A stretch of DNA of 64,000 bases, from positions 47,170,404 to 47,234,403 of the forward strand of contig OZ020268.1 of assembly GCA_963971225.1 (NCBI GenBank), written 5' to 3'. Shown piece by piece: positions 1-9,897 of the stretch. The translations under genes were made by a program, and so were the position numbers. The DNA comes from Melieria omissa (lineage: Eukaryota > Arthropoda > Insecta > Diptera > Ulidiidae). The notes under the pieces were generated by a model. That model ran no database searches and was not told the origin of the DNA. It was given only the letters and a program-made list of their open reading frames with translations. Every line of letters begins with the position of its first letter. The stretch's first letter is position 1.

Positions 1-433
1 AACATGCGACTTCGTAGCCTTTTTTTGAAATGAAATTATACTTAGGTATACTTATGACTACGCTTTTATTATACACTATTATCTTAATGTTACCTTACAA
101 TTTAACACACGATTTTTTACTTGTTTCTGCAAAGAAGTGTTACAAGTTTATTTTTGGGCAAAATCTGAAAATAACGCGAATTTTAGCTCGTGTTTTTTAC
201 GAGCAGATTTTGACAAGCTGGATGCCAAAAGCACTAACAAAAAAAATATTAAATTTTGTTGCTGCCATAGTGCTATGACCTTATTAATACACCTTGATAT
301 CTATATTTTTGAACGAATCATTTAAATAAAAACCGACGGCGTTGTTCATCCGGTTATACCAAAACGGAGGTCTTAGGTCATTGCTGCCGAAAACATTCAT
401 TTCATTCTCTGTTAGAGTAAGTTAGAGTGAATT

Positions 434-640
434 AACATAAGAGGCACAAATACAAATTAGTACACTTACATATCAAACGTAAGCCTGAAAAATAAAATAA
501 GTAAATTGCAGCTCTGTCTGTTAGTTACTTAACTTTGGAACTTAAAAATTGCTCATCGAGTATCAATCACTGGCAACACTGTTTGTGAAACTTGCGCCAG
601 TGTTGTACACAATGAACTAGTGTTGTCGACTTCCGAAAAC
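434..640 (+). repeat. Diverged dispersed repeat, copy 1
   Basis: This segment resembles 1008-1240. Shared blocks are GCAGCTCTG, CTTAAAAATTGCT, GAGTATCA, GCACTGGCA/TCACTGGCA and CACTGTTTGTGAAACTTGCG, in the same order and orientation. The copies differ by substitutions and by a ~30 bp length difference between the first two blocks. No coding content or terminal repeats were seen, so the family is unassigned. Confidence 0.55.
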
Positions 641-1007
641 CTTCAGGAAGAAAACCCTTTCTTAAAGCAATTACAAACTTTTTGAGGACTTTTGAAGCGG
701 CAACACTGTATGGTATTCGCCAATGGTTACGGCAGTGTACTATTGATAAAATGTGTTTTCTAGAAAGAATATGTAGATATAAAACTCATCCAAAAAATAT
801 GACGAATCCACCGTTGTTGAGTCCAAACTAGTTTTTTTTTTCTCAATTGCATAATTTGGTAAGACTGAGTGATTACCAATAAAATGCAACTATTTTTATA
901 ATTTGAACTCACTCAACTTTGCATTGAGTTTCGTTAACTTAGCAAAATATGTTTCAGTACAAATGAGTAGGTATTTTTATTCAAATTTATCATTTAAAAA
1001 ATTGGTG

Positions 1008-1240
1008 TACATTAACACAAAAGGCACTTTTTATTTATTCTAAAACATCTAGATGAGCCTAGCAAATAAACGCAATAATTTGCAGCTCTGCCAGTTGGAA
1101 CTTTTCTACAAGTAAAATGCAACACGGGCTGATATAGCAACTTAAAAATTGCTAATTGAGTATCACGCACTGGCATCACTGTTTGTGAAACTTGCGCCGG
1201 TGCTGACCACAATGAACTTTGAACCAGTGCTGTTAGCAAG
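1008..1240 (+). repeat. Diverged dispersed repeat, copy 2
   Basis: Direct-orientation partner of 434-640, about 600 bp downstream. It carries the same block order and ends in the same CACAATGAACT string. The pair could be an old tandem duplication or two insertions of one short element. Confidence 0.55.
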
Positions 1241-1622
1241 CGAAAACTTTAAAGCAGCAGGCAACAATGCATGTCATGAATTATGTGCTCTAAAATATTT
1301 TGATAATTCGCTAGAAATAAAAGAATATGAGGATAACGGAGTAAGTTTTATTGGAAGAATCGTGCAAAATATAAAAACTTGGAAAACCTAATGCTGCATG
1401 TGCTCGCCCAAAACTTATGTCGAACTATATTAACATTTTAAACTTATTTTCTTGCCTGCTGATCTTGCCGATGATAACGCTCATTTATTATTTCAGCGGC
1501 GCAACAAAACAATATGCGTATATATATATCGAACACCCATATTAGCTTAAGGCCTCAGATGCCATAGCTTCTGTTTTATGTATATATTGTTCTATAATTT
1601 AGTTATAGTTTCAATTTTCTTG

Positions 1623-1643
1623 TAAATAAATAAATAAATAAAT
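1623..1643. repeat. TAAA microsatellite
   Basis: Five uninterrupted TAAA tetranucleotide units, followed by TATATCGA. Confidence 0.8.
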
Positions 1644-3512
1644 ATATCGAATTAAAATTTTACTTTGAAATTATTTCTAAAGTAATACATCACATGTGTT
1701 AAAATTTTTAAACTTACTTATCTTACACAATTTCCGTATTTCCCACGCATTTGAAACATGCACGGAAGTCAATTCACTTGCTCTAATTGCGAAAATCAGC
1801 GCTGACAAAACAATAGTATGTCAGTCTATCACACTCCCACTAAAGTATTTATAGCATTTATCATGCATAACATGTTTTTACAATCTTGCAGGCTTTTTTA
1901 TATCTGGGAATTTTAACGGATTGAAGAAGACCCACATTTTTTTCTGAAAATCCGAATCGGAATCAAATCTGCCAATCTGCCAAAAAAGAAAATTCAGAAA
2001 TAAATCCACCAAATTTGGCCGAATTCTACCAATTCAGGTGTAGTTTTCGCGTCGGCGTATTCTTTTCTTATCTGTCAATTCTTTTTAAATTGGTCGCTTT
2101 CATGCTGGTTTCTAGAGCGCATTGAGCTTGAGTAGTTTTGATCTTTTGTATATATAATCTTTTTCAAATGCCACCGAACAAACACCAAGTGCTGCTGAAA
2201 TTCGTAAGCAAATTACACATTTTTCCATTTTCTCAAAAACATAACTACAAATACGACTAAATATCCTAAGAAGCTTTGCGGAAAAAAGCTGTAATTCAGA
2301 GCTTGAAATTTTTGTGCCGTTTTCGTCGTATGAGACTGGACATCTATATGATGAGTTATCTGTGCTAGTAGTATGTTGAAAATTGATGGGAACGAACTCT
2401 AATGCATGAGCGTTGCTTCATACGCACTCAACTACGAACACCCAACTGTTGCCAAGAGCTTGAAGCTTATAAATACGGACAAACGCGGTTTCAACTAAAA
2501 TTCATATTGTCGACTTATAGCAAAGAATATAAGAATAAGAATATATAACCATTATCTAGTACTCAAATATTTGTGATTTTCATTTTGCAAATCTCTTTGT
2601 ACTTGCTTAATTCACATAAGTTTTTTAGTTGTTTTACATAAATTGCGCCACATACATTTAACATTAAAAAAAGTATTGCAACCTGAATATATTGTAATAA
2701 AAAAAAAAGAAACACAACACCCCTCTCCCCAACTACGATTTGAACCTGTGTTCGAAAATCAAATGCGCAAAAAGCAACACCACGAGGACCAAACCATTAC
2801 TACAACCATCCACGAACACCTGTCTGAACCGTGTGCTAAAACCTGATATAGCAATCTAAGTTTCAGACAATTTAAGACTTTTAGGTCACATACATAACAA
2901 CGTACGTATGCAACCTCACAGCTTTCACAAACAGAAAATTACTTCTGTTAACTGTACGACCATTTACATAGCAAATATGTAACAGTGATCGTCTAACATT
3001 TCCACAGACTCCTAACATAGAGAACTTTTAATAGAGTGCAATCCAGATCGTATGGAAGGAGAAATTAAAAAAACAATTAACAAAACACGTCTGTTCAGAC
3101 TTGGCTAGATTTGCTCAGATATGTTCACAGCCATCCTGGCTACCCTCTGACATAGGTGGGATATGTGGTCACATTTCCAGTTCGGAGCAATAGCCAGTAC
3201 AGTGGTGAGTTCGTATGCAAAAAAATTCAAAAATACACAAGAAACTGCAGCTTATTTTAGTAAAATCACACTATTACTTTTTTAATGTGTCCTTAAAAAT
3301 TCTAAATTTTTTCTAGTTCACTCCTTATGGTAGTTATCACTAAATAATTTGCCATCGAAAATTTATTTTTATAAAAATTGCACTTTCGTTCCACTTTTGT
3401 CACTTTCACTAAAATTTCACTTTAAGTTGTGGTTCGGCTTTTTAGGCCTACCACCAGCAGTCCTGCACTCACACCACGATGTCCTCGTTGAAGGAACCCG
3501 CTTAAAAAATGC

Positions 3513-4000
3513 GGGTCCCTGCTCGGGCGCCAGTTAAGTCTCCCATCCTGGGGAGCGATAAAAAATTAAAGTTGGGGCCGCCACTGGCCCTTGGCTCAAC
3601 CTGTGGAAGGAAGGAAACGCCAATTATTTTGTACAATTCTTTATTACCTGCTAGTTCGCTAGCCAAATCCAAAAAGTGAATTACATTTTTGAATATTCTT
3701 AATCACTACCCTACTTATGCTCAAGCCACCGTTGCTCGCTGATCGGCACGTGTGCCGTGTCAGCGTTCTTGCAGTTGCACCGCCAAGCAGCGATATTGCG
3801 TTACTCGCACGTTGCGTGGCGGCGCTCCCACGGTCCAAGTGCACGGTGTCAAGTGCGGATCGGGTTACCGACCGAATGTCGCGCTGCAAGGTACTTGACA
3901 CCGTGGGGTTGCAACGTCGCAACGTTGTAGGCAATTCTACAATTACACTTCTTTTAAATCTCTTCTTTAATTTAACATTTATTATTTGTAATTTGTAACT
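3513..4000 (-). mobile_element. Errantivirus-type LTR with tRNA-Lys primer binding site
   Basis: Read on the minus strand, an LTR of about 469 bp begins AGTTACAAATTACAAATA at 4000 and ends GGGAGACTTAACT at 3532. The gypsy-family terminal pattern is AGTTA...TAACT. It is followed at once by TGGCGCCCGAGCAGGGACCC (3532-3513), a primer site of the tRNA-Lys class. An AATAAA signal lies inside the LTR near 3640. This is therefore a 5' LTR whose internal region should run toward lower coordinates. No gag could be recognised there, so the element is truncated or decayed. The open frames on both strands of the LTR look non-coding. Confidence 0.8.
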
Positions 4001-4106
4001 TGGACATAATTCCATGAAAGTATGTATTTACAAAGTAAATCCTAAATAGCGATTCGGCGCCGGTCGCACAGCATTTCAAAGCGCGCACAAAATAAAATGG
4101 CGAAAA

Positions 4107-4229
4107 ATTAGTGAAGAAACATCTTCGATGTTTTTCAAAACATCGATATTTTCGAATTCATAAAACATCGATGTTTGTAGCCACGACCATCGATGTTGCT
4201 CGATATATCGATGTTTTTTTACATCCCTA
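4107..4229. mobile_element. Short CATCGATG-rich MITE, hAT-like ends
   Basis: About 120 bp made largely of CATCGATGTTTT-type words. The right end, read inward, is TAGGGATGTAAAAAAACATC. The left end, TAGTGAAGAAACATC, is a diverged version. The same terminal sequence and internal repeats occur in the larger copy at 36962-37638. I found no convincing 8 bp target duplication here, so the left boundary is tentative. Confidence 0.5.
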
Positions 4230-4402
4230 CACCGTACACAGCATCCAAGCGCTCTTGGATTTCGCTGCACGATTTCCGTTCCAAAAACAAGAATCGAATC
4301 ACCGACCGATATTGCTCTTTTTCCATTTTTCTAAAATCCGCGATCACGTTCGTTTCCACACGCGGTCAAAACAAAACTAAAAATCCAATATGGCTGAAAT
4401 TA

Positions 4403-4949
4403 TTGGGTGTACAAGTAGAAAACCGCCGTTTTTTTCATAATATCATTCCCAAGCTTTTCAGGCGAAGGGAAATGGATTGCTGAGTCACACCCAAAGAATC
4501 CGCGAGTTCTTGTTGCGTCTGACAAGAGTCTTCATCCAACAGAGTCTCCAAAGCTGCATCTTCAAACTTTTTCACGGGACCCGGCCGATCCTTGTCTTTC
4601 ACGTCATAATCACCATTTTTGAATTTCACGAACCATTCTCGACACGTTCTTTACTGATACACGACTCACTATAAGTTGCTACAATCATTCGACGCGCTTC
4701 AGCTGCAGATTTTTTCGAATGAAACGCGAAAAGCAAAATCTCCCGCAAATGACGCTTATTCGGTTCAAATTTCGACATCTTCACGCACCAACAAAAAAAT
4801 GGACAATAAGAATAAACAAGCGAGATGATGTGGAGTTGTTAACCGATATCTTAGCTTGCCATGTGATGTTTCTGATCGGAATTCTCTCACCGATTTCCAA
4901 AGGTGGCACCACCCAGTGGAAAACGGCGGTTTTCTACTTGTACACCTGA
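4403..4949 (-). mobile_element. mariner element, internal-deletion derivative
   Basis: The ends are inverted repeats of about 30 bp. They share GGTGTACAAGTAGAAAACCG and continue CCGTTTT, with two mismatches in the outer bases. TA dinucleotides flank both sides (4401-4402 and 4950-4951), as expected for Tc1/mariner. At 547 bp it is less than half a full mariner, and only the N-terminal part of the transposase remains. Confidence 0.85.
4435..4781 (-). pseudogene. mariner transposase, N-terminal fragment
   Basis: The reading frame starts MSKFEPNKRHLREILLF at 4781, a mariner-like opening that precedes the first helix-turn-helix. After a frameshift near 4640, a second block holds KFKNGDYDV, GPVKKFEDAALETLLDED and QTQQELADSLGVTQQSISLR, the second mariner helix-turn-helix. 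The frame then runs straight into the terminal repeat. The whole DD34D catalytic domain is therefore missing, and this copy cannot encode an active enzyme. Confidence 0.85.
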
Positions 4950-4951
4950 TA

Positions 4952-5259
4952 CATGCTACATTAATATTTTTTGGGTCATGGTCTGTTGCAGTTAAATTTA
5001 AAAGCATAAAATAACCGCGGTTTACATTTCCCCCATCTGACCCTATAGTTTTTATAACTAACTTGAAAGAAAAGTAAATAAACAGTTTGTGAACAGTTTT
5101 ATTAAATGAAATGCTTTATTAAAGCGTTGGAATGTATTTCGATCTTGTCCTCTCTCCTTCGCGGGAGAGAAATTTTTTTTTATTTGTTAGAAAAACACAT
5201 TCGCGGCTCGATCGCGAATGGCTCGAAGGACCATGTTGACTAATTGGTGAGATCTTATC
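4952..5259. other. Non-coding stretch 3' of the unrecognised gene
   Basis: Read on the minus strand this lies just downstream of the stop codon at 5260-5262. It contains AATAAA-type signals near 5110 and 5185 and a small hairpin (TCTCTCC...GGAGAGA, about 5150-5170). It may be the 3' untranslated part of that gene or the 3' part of an LTR element. No terminal repeat was identified. Confidence 0.4.
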
Positions 5260-5317
5260 TTAGTATCTTAATAAGTATCTTAAGTATCTTAATTTCTCTC
5301 TTGAGCTACTTAATCTA

Positions 5318-6620
5318 AGGCTTGTCCACGAAATAACTTTTACATTTTCTATTATTAATAGCTACTAAATAAAATATTGAACTAATGTTTGTGTGAGTAT
5401 ATATTGTCTCTTATAACTCAAAGTTTGTGATAATGTACAAATATTTTAAAGTTCAATTGGATTTCTTACAAATCTACGTATTTTTGCTTTCAATCCCCTC
5501 ATCAAATGTTCACACCAGATTTTCCAATTTTTTTGGCCATACTGTTCCACTTTTTTATAAAATCAATCTTTCCCTTAGCACGTTTTTTATATTTCAGTAA
5601 GTTTCGTTTCATTATTGCCCAAAATCGTTCAACTGGCCGAAGCTGTGGGCAATTTGGGGGATTGTGATTTTTCTCAACAACACGGATCTTATTCCTTTGG
5701 TACCACTCTTTGACAATTTCTGCATAGTGGACTGTTGCTAAGTCTGGCCAAAATAAAGGTGGAACAGCGTGCTCTCTGTACAATGGCAAAAGTCGTTTGT
5801 TGAGACATTCCTTCAAGTAAATTTTACTGTTAAGAGTGCCAGTTGTAACAAAAGGACGAGTGTCTTTGCCACAGCTACATATGGCCTGCCAAACCATATA
5901 CTTTTTACCATATTTGTCCATCCGTTTATACTTGAACCTTTTCATAACGCCACCCTTCAGGTATGCTGTGTAATATCCTCGACCTGGAAGCTGTTTGAAA
6001 TCTTCTTTGACATACGTTTCGTCATCCATTAACACGCAGCCTTTAAAACGACACAGATCATTCGATAAAAGTTTTCGGGCTCGATTTCTGGCACGCTTTT
6101 CCACTTCGGAGTTACGATTTGGCACTTTTTGAACAACGAAAGATTTGAGCTCGTAGTGTCTTTTAATTTTCGCAATGTATGATTTCGAAACTTCGAATTT
6201 TCGTGCCAAATCTCGTAAAGATTGGTTTGGATTTTTTTCCAGAGAAACTTTCACCTTACGACCTATATCTTTATAGACGAAACCTTTTTTTCGTCCGGCT
6301 CCGACGATACGGGATGTGGACAGGTCCTTCTTGTATTTAATTACCACATTTCTAGCTGTTGCGCTGGAAACTTTGGCTAGTCTTCCCAACAATGCGTACA
6401 AAGCCGTTGGATTTTCGAAAAAGTGGGCAATTATTTTTTGTCGAATTTTCTCTTCTTTAGATGCCATTTTGATTGAATCACTTTGAATTTCAAAATACAA
6501 TTGACCACTAATAGCTGAAATTTGACAGATTCTGAAAAGCGAATTTTTTTTTTAGAAATTTCGGTGCTTACTATACTTTTTTTCGTTTTACATTGTAAAA
6601 GTTATTTCGTGGACAAGCCT
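5318..6620 (-). mobile_element. Tc1/mariner-type transposon, apparently complete (DD37E)
   Basis: A 1303 bp element. Its ends are identical inverted repeats of 27 bp beginning AGGCTTGTCCACGAAATAAC. TA target duplications flank it at 5316-5317 and 6621-6622. It encodes one uninterrupted transposase on the minus strand. Perfect terminal repeats plus an open frame suggest recent insertion. It landed inside the 3' part of an unrecognised reading frame (5260-7675). Confidence 0.93.
5502..6467 (-). CDS. Tc1/mariner transposase, DD37E type
   Basis: A cut-and-paste DNA transposase that would act in the nucleus on the terminal repeats at 5318 and 6620. I chose the ATG at 6467 (MASKEEKIRQ), giving 321 residues. 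The open frame extends 11 codons upstream, but only from a TTG. The N-terminal ~110 residues hold two helix-turn-helix segments (for example QSLRDLARKFEVSKSYIAKI). The catalytic residues are visible as D in LMDDETYV, D in WPDLATVHY and E in LRPVERFW. Thirty-seven residues separate the last two, so the spacing is DD37E rather than the DD34E of Tc1. There are no stops or frameshifts. The usual family length is 330-350 residues, so this looks full length and potentially functional. Confidence 0.9.
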   Translation of the reverse strand: MASKEEKIRQKIIAHFFENPTALYALLGRLAKVSSATARNVVIKYKKDLSTSRIVGAGRKKGFVYKDIGRKVKVSLEKNPNQSLRDLARKFEVSKSYIAKIKRHYELKSFVVQKVPNRNSEVEKRARNRARKLLSNDLCRFKGCVLMDDETYVKEDFKQLPGRGYYTAYLKGGVMKRFKYKRMDKYGKKYMVWQAICSCGKDTRPFVTTGTLNSKIYLKECLNKRLLPLYREHAVPPLFWPDLATVHYAEIVKEWYQRNKIRVVEKNHNPPNCPQLRPVERFWAIMKRNLLKYKKRAKGKIDFIKKWNSMAKKIGKSGVNI

Positions 6621-7675
6621 TATATGGCTTTGACACTGTATCTCTAAAACTTAGAGTGAGACGACGATTCGGAGCGTTAGTTAAAACTTCCTCAAGCTGT
6701 TCCTCCAATAGTACATCGGTTTCAACCAACTGCTGGACAACTTGCCTATTCATTATAATCATTAGTTCAGGAAAACGAAAACAAATTGTTCCAGCTTTGA
6801 AAAATCGAGAGAACATAATGAGATCACTAGAACTAATTGCGCCGGTGGAGGACGTAACGATGATTAACGTATATGGCACGTCACTTCTTAATACGAATTC
6901 ATCAAATTCTCCCTCATCATTTGGTAGGCGTAAAACAGACTCATCGATAAATCGCACACTGTCTCGCACTCGGCTAGCAACCAAAATTTGGAGACCAGAT
7001 GACTATGCGAGCAGCTCTACTTTGCAAGAATTCCAAGGTTACATACTGAAAGGGATCTAAATCTTTTTGATATTCATACATTATAAATAAACCTTCGGTA
7101 TACAATGTAATTGGTGAGGTTTCAGGAACAAAAAGTGGAGAGGCTGTGGTCATAATATCGTCCATTAGCTGACGACCCAGTCGCAACTCAAGCCCATATA
7201 GAGAAGCTGCTGGCTGAACAATTGAATCGTCATAAACTGTACTTCCATATGTCTGAAGACAAATTTTGAAACTAATCACTCTACTATCAATTCTAGTAGC
7301 AACATCATTAATTAGGATCTCAAATAAGTCCTTAAAATCTGCGAGTGATGAGAGTTGAGCCAATTTAACAAAAATACGGTCTGCACGAGCCGCTGTAATA
7401 ACTGATGATATTCCAAGAGCTTCTCGGTTAAACACTCCGACATTATTATTTACAAATTTAATTAAATCACCACATAGTATCCCCTCTTCCTGGATACGTT
7501 GTAAATTTGCTAACTGCACGGTAGCATCTGGAGCTTCAATTGATTCAGCACCTCTTAAACTTAACATTAAATAAAAAGGGAGCTCAAACGCTAATTCCTC
7601 TGTGTAACGTTGCATCATAATTGGTAACCATGTATGATTTTCTAATTCAACCAGCACCTGAGGTCTCTTCGGCAT

Positions 7676-8316
7676 CGAGCGGTTATGTAAACTTTATCTA
7701 ATCTAGAATTTCACTGACCCATAGCAGAGAAGTAGGGTAAGGGAAAGGAATGATAGTACGCGAAATTCCTGTTGCTGCAACATCTCCGTGCTTTCCTGCG
7801 TCTATTCCCCCAAGTATATCGCTTGTTACCGCTGCCGACTGCTGGTATCAGATGCTTTGGCTGTTAACTTCTGTCAATTGTCTCTCCGCTTCTAATTGAA
7901 GTTCTCTGCTTTAGTTCGTTAAGGTTTTAACTTTTGCCACTTATCGCTTATTCGTGTTTATTTAAAGTCTATTTTTAATTTTTTCCGATTATCGGTTTGT
8001 TTCAACGTTCCGTTGTTTTAATTCAGTTATAAATTTTTACGATTGTTGCTTAATTCCAGCGTTCTGTTGTTTTAATTCATTCAAAATTTAAAATATTTTT
8101 TTTTCGCTTATTACCAAATTTCTCGTTCCGATGTTTTAATTCATTTATAGATTTTTCCGATTATTGTTAAGTTCAACGTTCTGTTAATTTAATTCATTCA
8201 AATTTTTAACATTTTTCCACTAATTGATTAGTTACAGCCCGTCCCTTTCGTTTTCACTACTAAGGGGCCAAATCCAAAATTTTCACAAGTTTTACAGGAA
8301 TTTTACGCGATTTGAA
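7676..8316 (-). other. Leader between primer site and the unrecognised frame
   Basis: Non-coding DNA between the tRNA-Lys type primer site at 8317-8336 and the ATG at 7675. Most of the half nearer the LTR is a tandem array (7981-8212). Its position matches the long untranslated leader of an errantivirus genomic RNA. Confidence 0.5.
7981..8212 (-). repeat. Tandem array of four ~55-65 bp units in an LTR-element leader
   Basis: Four diverged units on the plus strand share the order CGATT - TTCAACGTTC - GTTGTTTTAATTCA - AATTTTT. Examples start near 7985, 8040, 8108 and 8158. Leader repeats are common in gypsy-group elements, where they can act as insulator or translation-control sequences. No function is visible from the sequence alone. 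Confidence 0.7.
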
Positions 8317-8465
8317 CCTGACCTGCTCGGGCGCCAATTAAAAGAATCAAAGTTGATTTTATTTGAGTCCTTTATTTTAACAGCACTATGTGCTTATTTT
8401 AAAGGGCTGAAGGAGTTGCAAGGGAAAGTCTTAACTTATATAAAAAATGGGAAATTAATTAGTAA
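8317..8465 (-). mobile_element. Short errantivirus-type LTR with primer binding site
   Basis: On the minus strand, AGTTACTAATTAATTTCCC (from 8465) to TTCTTTTAATT (8337) is followed by TGGCGCCCGAGCAGGTCAGG, a tRNA-Lys class primer site with two changes at its 3' side. AATAAA lies inside, near 8370. At about 129 bp it is short for an LTR and may be truncated on its 5' side, where it abuts leader sequence of another element. Confidence 0.65.
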
Positions 8466-8479
8466 CTTAACCAGGAAGG

Positions 8480-8539
8480 ATCGCGTTGTCCCGTTTGTCG
8501 GTGGCGTTTATATTTGCCACCAACCTACTGGGGCGCGAT
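8480..8539 (-). promoter_or_regulatory. Conserved leader hairpin, copy C
   Basis: On the plus strand an outer stem ATCGCG (8480-8485) pairs with CGCGAT (8534-8539). An inner stem GGTGGC (8500-8505) pairs with GCCACC (8516-8521) around the loop GTTTATATTT. The copies at 15829-15889 and 108 bp further on keep the loop and the pairing while changing the paired bases. This pattern suggests selection on RNA structure. Confidence 0.6.
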
Positions 8540-8556
8540 TGACTTCACATCCGCTT

Positions 8557-8711
8557 GGATGACCGTCTACGACCTCCTATTAAGGAAACCCGTTTTTACA
8601 CGGGCTGCCGCCAGGTACATCCTCACGGTAACAATTGGACATTTGATAACCATCTGCGATCTCTAGTTAAAGAAGGTCGTTGATAACACGACTTATCGCC
8701 AGGAATATCAT
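8557..8711 (-). repeat. Two leader repeats, each with a small hairpin
   Basis: Two ~65 bp units (8557-8622 and 8645-8711) share GATRACC, TCTRCGAYCTC, TTAARGAA and CGCCAGG in order. Inside each is a hairpin at the same place: CCCGT/ACGGG in the first and GTCGT/ACGAC in the second. A third related unit, with CTGT/ACAG pairing, is in the gypsy leader at 16013-16060. Confidence 0.55.
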
Positions 8712-8950
8712 TGCCGCCCTAATGCAACTACTTAATTTTTTCATAAAATTCACCCCAAGGGGTGCAATGATTCTGCATTTGGCCACCGCGAGGCTCTGCG
8801 AAAGTTGCACAAGTATTTCTTTTCACTTTCACTCAAATTCAATTCAAAAGAAATTGGAATTTTATTTACTTATTTTTGTAATGTGCGCGTGGTGATTTTT
8901 CATTTTATTATTTCCCAGTGGGAATTCAATTGTTGTTAAGTTTTAATGCC

Positions 8951-9224
8951 TTCCGGGCGCAGTTTTTTACAGATTGGAGGGTCCGCAGTTCGGAATCGCA
9001 ATCTGCTGCCAACTTCTTCGAAGGACGCATATTATCCCATAGACAGTTATAAACATTTTATTTGTAGCAGGTGCAGTAAAAGCACATGTGAACTGCATTG
9101 TCAGCAAAGTCTCACGCTTTGGCTGGCAATGCAATATGAGACATGTGAAACTCGGCGGATGGTATTTAATTTTTAAAACTCAGCATTTGAACAAACCTGA
9201 GGCAGTGCTAACTTATACATAACT
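8951..9224 (-). mobile_element. Errantivirus LTR shared between an env 3' end and a leader
   Basis: On the minus strand a purine tract (9236-9225) precedes AGTTATGTATAAGTTAGC at 9224, the start of a 264 bp LTR. The LTR ends GTAAAAAACT at 8961 and is followed by GCGCCCGGAAG, a primer-like site missing one base. An env C-terminus lies upstream and leader sequence lies downstream, so one LTR serves as a 3' LTR and a 5' LTR at the same time. Confidence 0.65.
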
Positions 9225-9576
9225 CCTCCCCCCCTAGATAAGGATTCTCCTGAATTCTTTGATTTTGCCTTTTACAATACAATTTGTCGTACAATATTAT
9301 CAATGATGTTATTATTGATATCACTACTATTATTTGTTGTTGATTATTGTATCTAAGTTTTTTGTTAGTGTTTGATGGTGGTGTGACTCTGCATCTACTG
9401 TTGATTGCCCTAGGATCATCTAATGCCTTTAGTTGAGTGTATTTGGTGTCATTTATTGTGTGATTCTGGTCGATGTGGACCCTGAATGGTGTATTTATCT
9501 TATCTGCCATAATGTTTAGGAGGTCCTTGTCTACCCTTTCCGGTGTATAGATTAGTGGCCTCGCTTCGTCGAACAT
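9208..9576 (-). pseudogene. Errantivirus envelope protein, C-terminal fragment
   Basis: About 120 residues of an insect errantivirus Env, the membrane-fusion glycoprotein that distinguishes this group from other gypsy elements. A hydrophobic membrane segment (IIVVISIITSLIILY) is followed by a basic cytoplasmic tail. The stop codon falls 17 bases inside the 3' LTR, after the polypurine tract, an arrangement seen in the 17.6/297 branch. The ectodomain is missing: upstream sequence becomes unrelated at about 9580. Confidence 0.75.
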
Positions 9577-9897
9577 GAATATTTGGTTTGTTTCAAATAA
9601 AAAAAAAATGTTGGAATATTTTAAAAAGATCTCTTAAACTGCGTATTTTGACATATCTGCATTTGTTGAAGACATCTTCGTATGTAGTCCTCGGTCGCTG
9701 TTTAAGGTGGGCTCTGTCAGCCACCTGGAACATCCTTTTGAAATTGGTTTACAAAAATTAGTTCCTGCCCAGCGGTTCGGACCGGTCTTGTATGCTGAAG
9801 AAAAAAGAAAGAACGACGTAGTTCGGTTGAACGGCAAAAGGCGAATGAATTTATTCAATGTAACGTAAAATAATTACAACAGATTTTAATTACAATT
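9577..9897 (-). other. Probable LTR fragment, no gene
   Basis: Non-coding. On the minus strand it follows the gag fragment directly and includes a GAATAAA signal near 9850, so it may be the LTR part of that element. No terminal motif could be fixed. Confidence 0.35.

Larger units (their letters stand above)
1..3490. other. AT-rich intergenic or degraded-repeat DNA, no gene recognised
   Basis: No reading frame here resembles a known protein. The longest open stretches are short, have low-complexity composition and show no domain motif. The interval contains a diverged ~200 bp repeat pair (434-640 and 1008-1240) and a TAAA microsatellite near 1630. The part from about 3200 to 3512 is probably the untranslated leader of the minus-strand LTR element whose primer site is at 3513-3532, inferred only from its position. 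Confidence 0.5.
5260..7675 (-). pseudogene. Unrecognised ~370-codon reading frame, broken by a frameshift and a Tc1 insertion
   Basis: I do not recognise this protein. A clean frame opens at ATG 7675 (MPKRPQVLVELENHTW) and stays open for 233 codons to about 6974. A second frame overlapping there continues for about 120 codons, implying one single-base indel near 6975-6985. The frame reaches the Tc1 element at 6622 and would continue on the far side for about 20 codons to a TAA at 5260-5262. Composition is that of a globular protein: hydrophobic, acidic, low in cysteine, with no zinc knuckle, DTG or YxDD motif and no clear signal peptide. It sits about 640 bp downstream of an errantivirus-type LTR and primer site (8317-8465), where gag would be expected, but it does not look like the gag proteins elsewhere in this window. 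It could be a divergent gag, a captured viral or host gene, or an endogenous viral element. Confidence 0.55.
8466..8950 (-). other. Errantivirus leader fragment with structured repeats
   Basis: This segment aligns in pieces with the leader of the gypsy element at 15819-16075, including GGAAGGATCG, CCTACT and a TTCAC end, although the two are otherwise well diverged. On the minus strand it begins right after the LTR and primer-like site at 8951-9224. It holds three potential hairpins, at 8480-8539, 8589-8604 and 8676-8692. Confidence 0.6.

Noticed and set aside
2643..2846. 67-codon plus-strand frame, Gln/His/Lys-rich
   Set aside because: Low complexity and no recognisable domain; could not be tied to any element.
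3659..4015. Open frames of ~90-118 codons on both strands over the LTR at 3532-4000
   Set aside because: They lie inside an LTR with AGTTA/TAACT ends and have no domain motif; GC-rich LTR sequence often stays open by chance.
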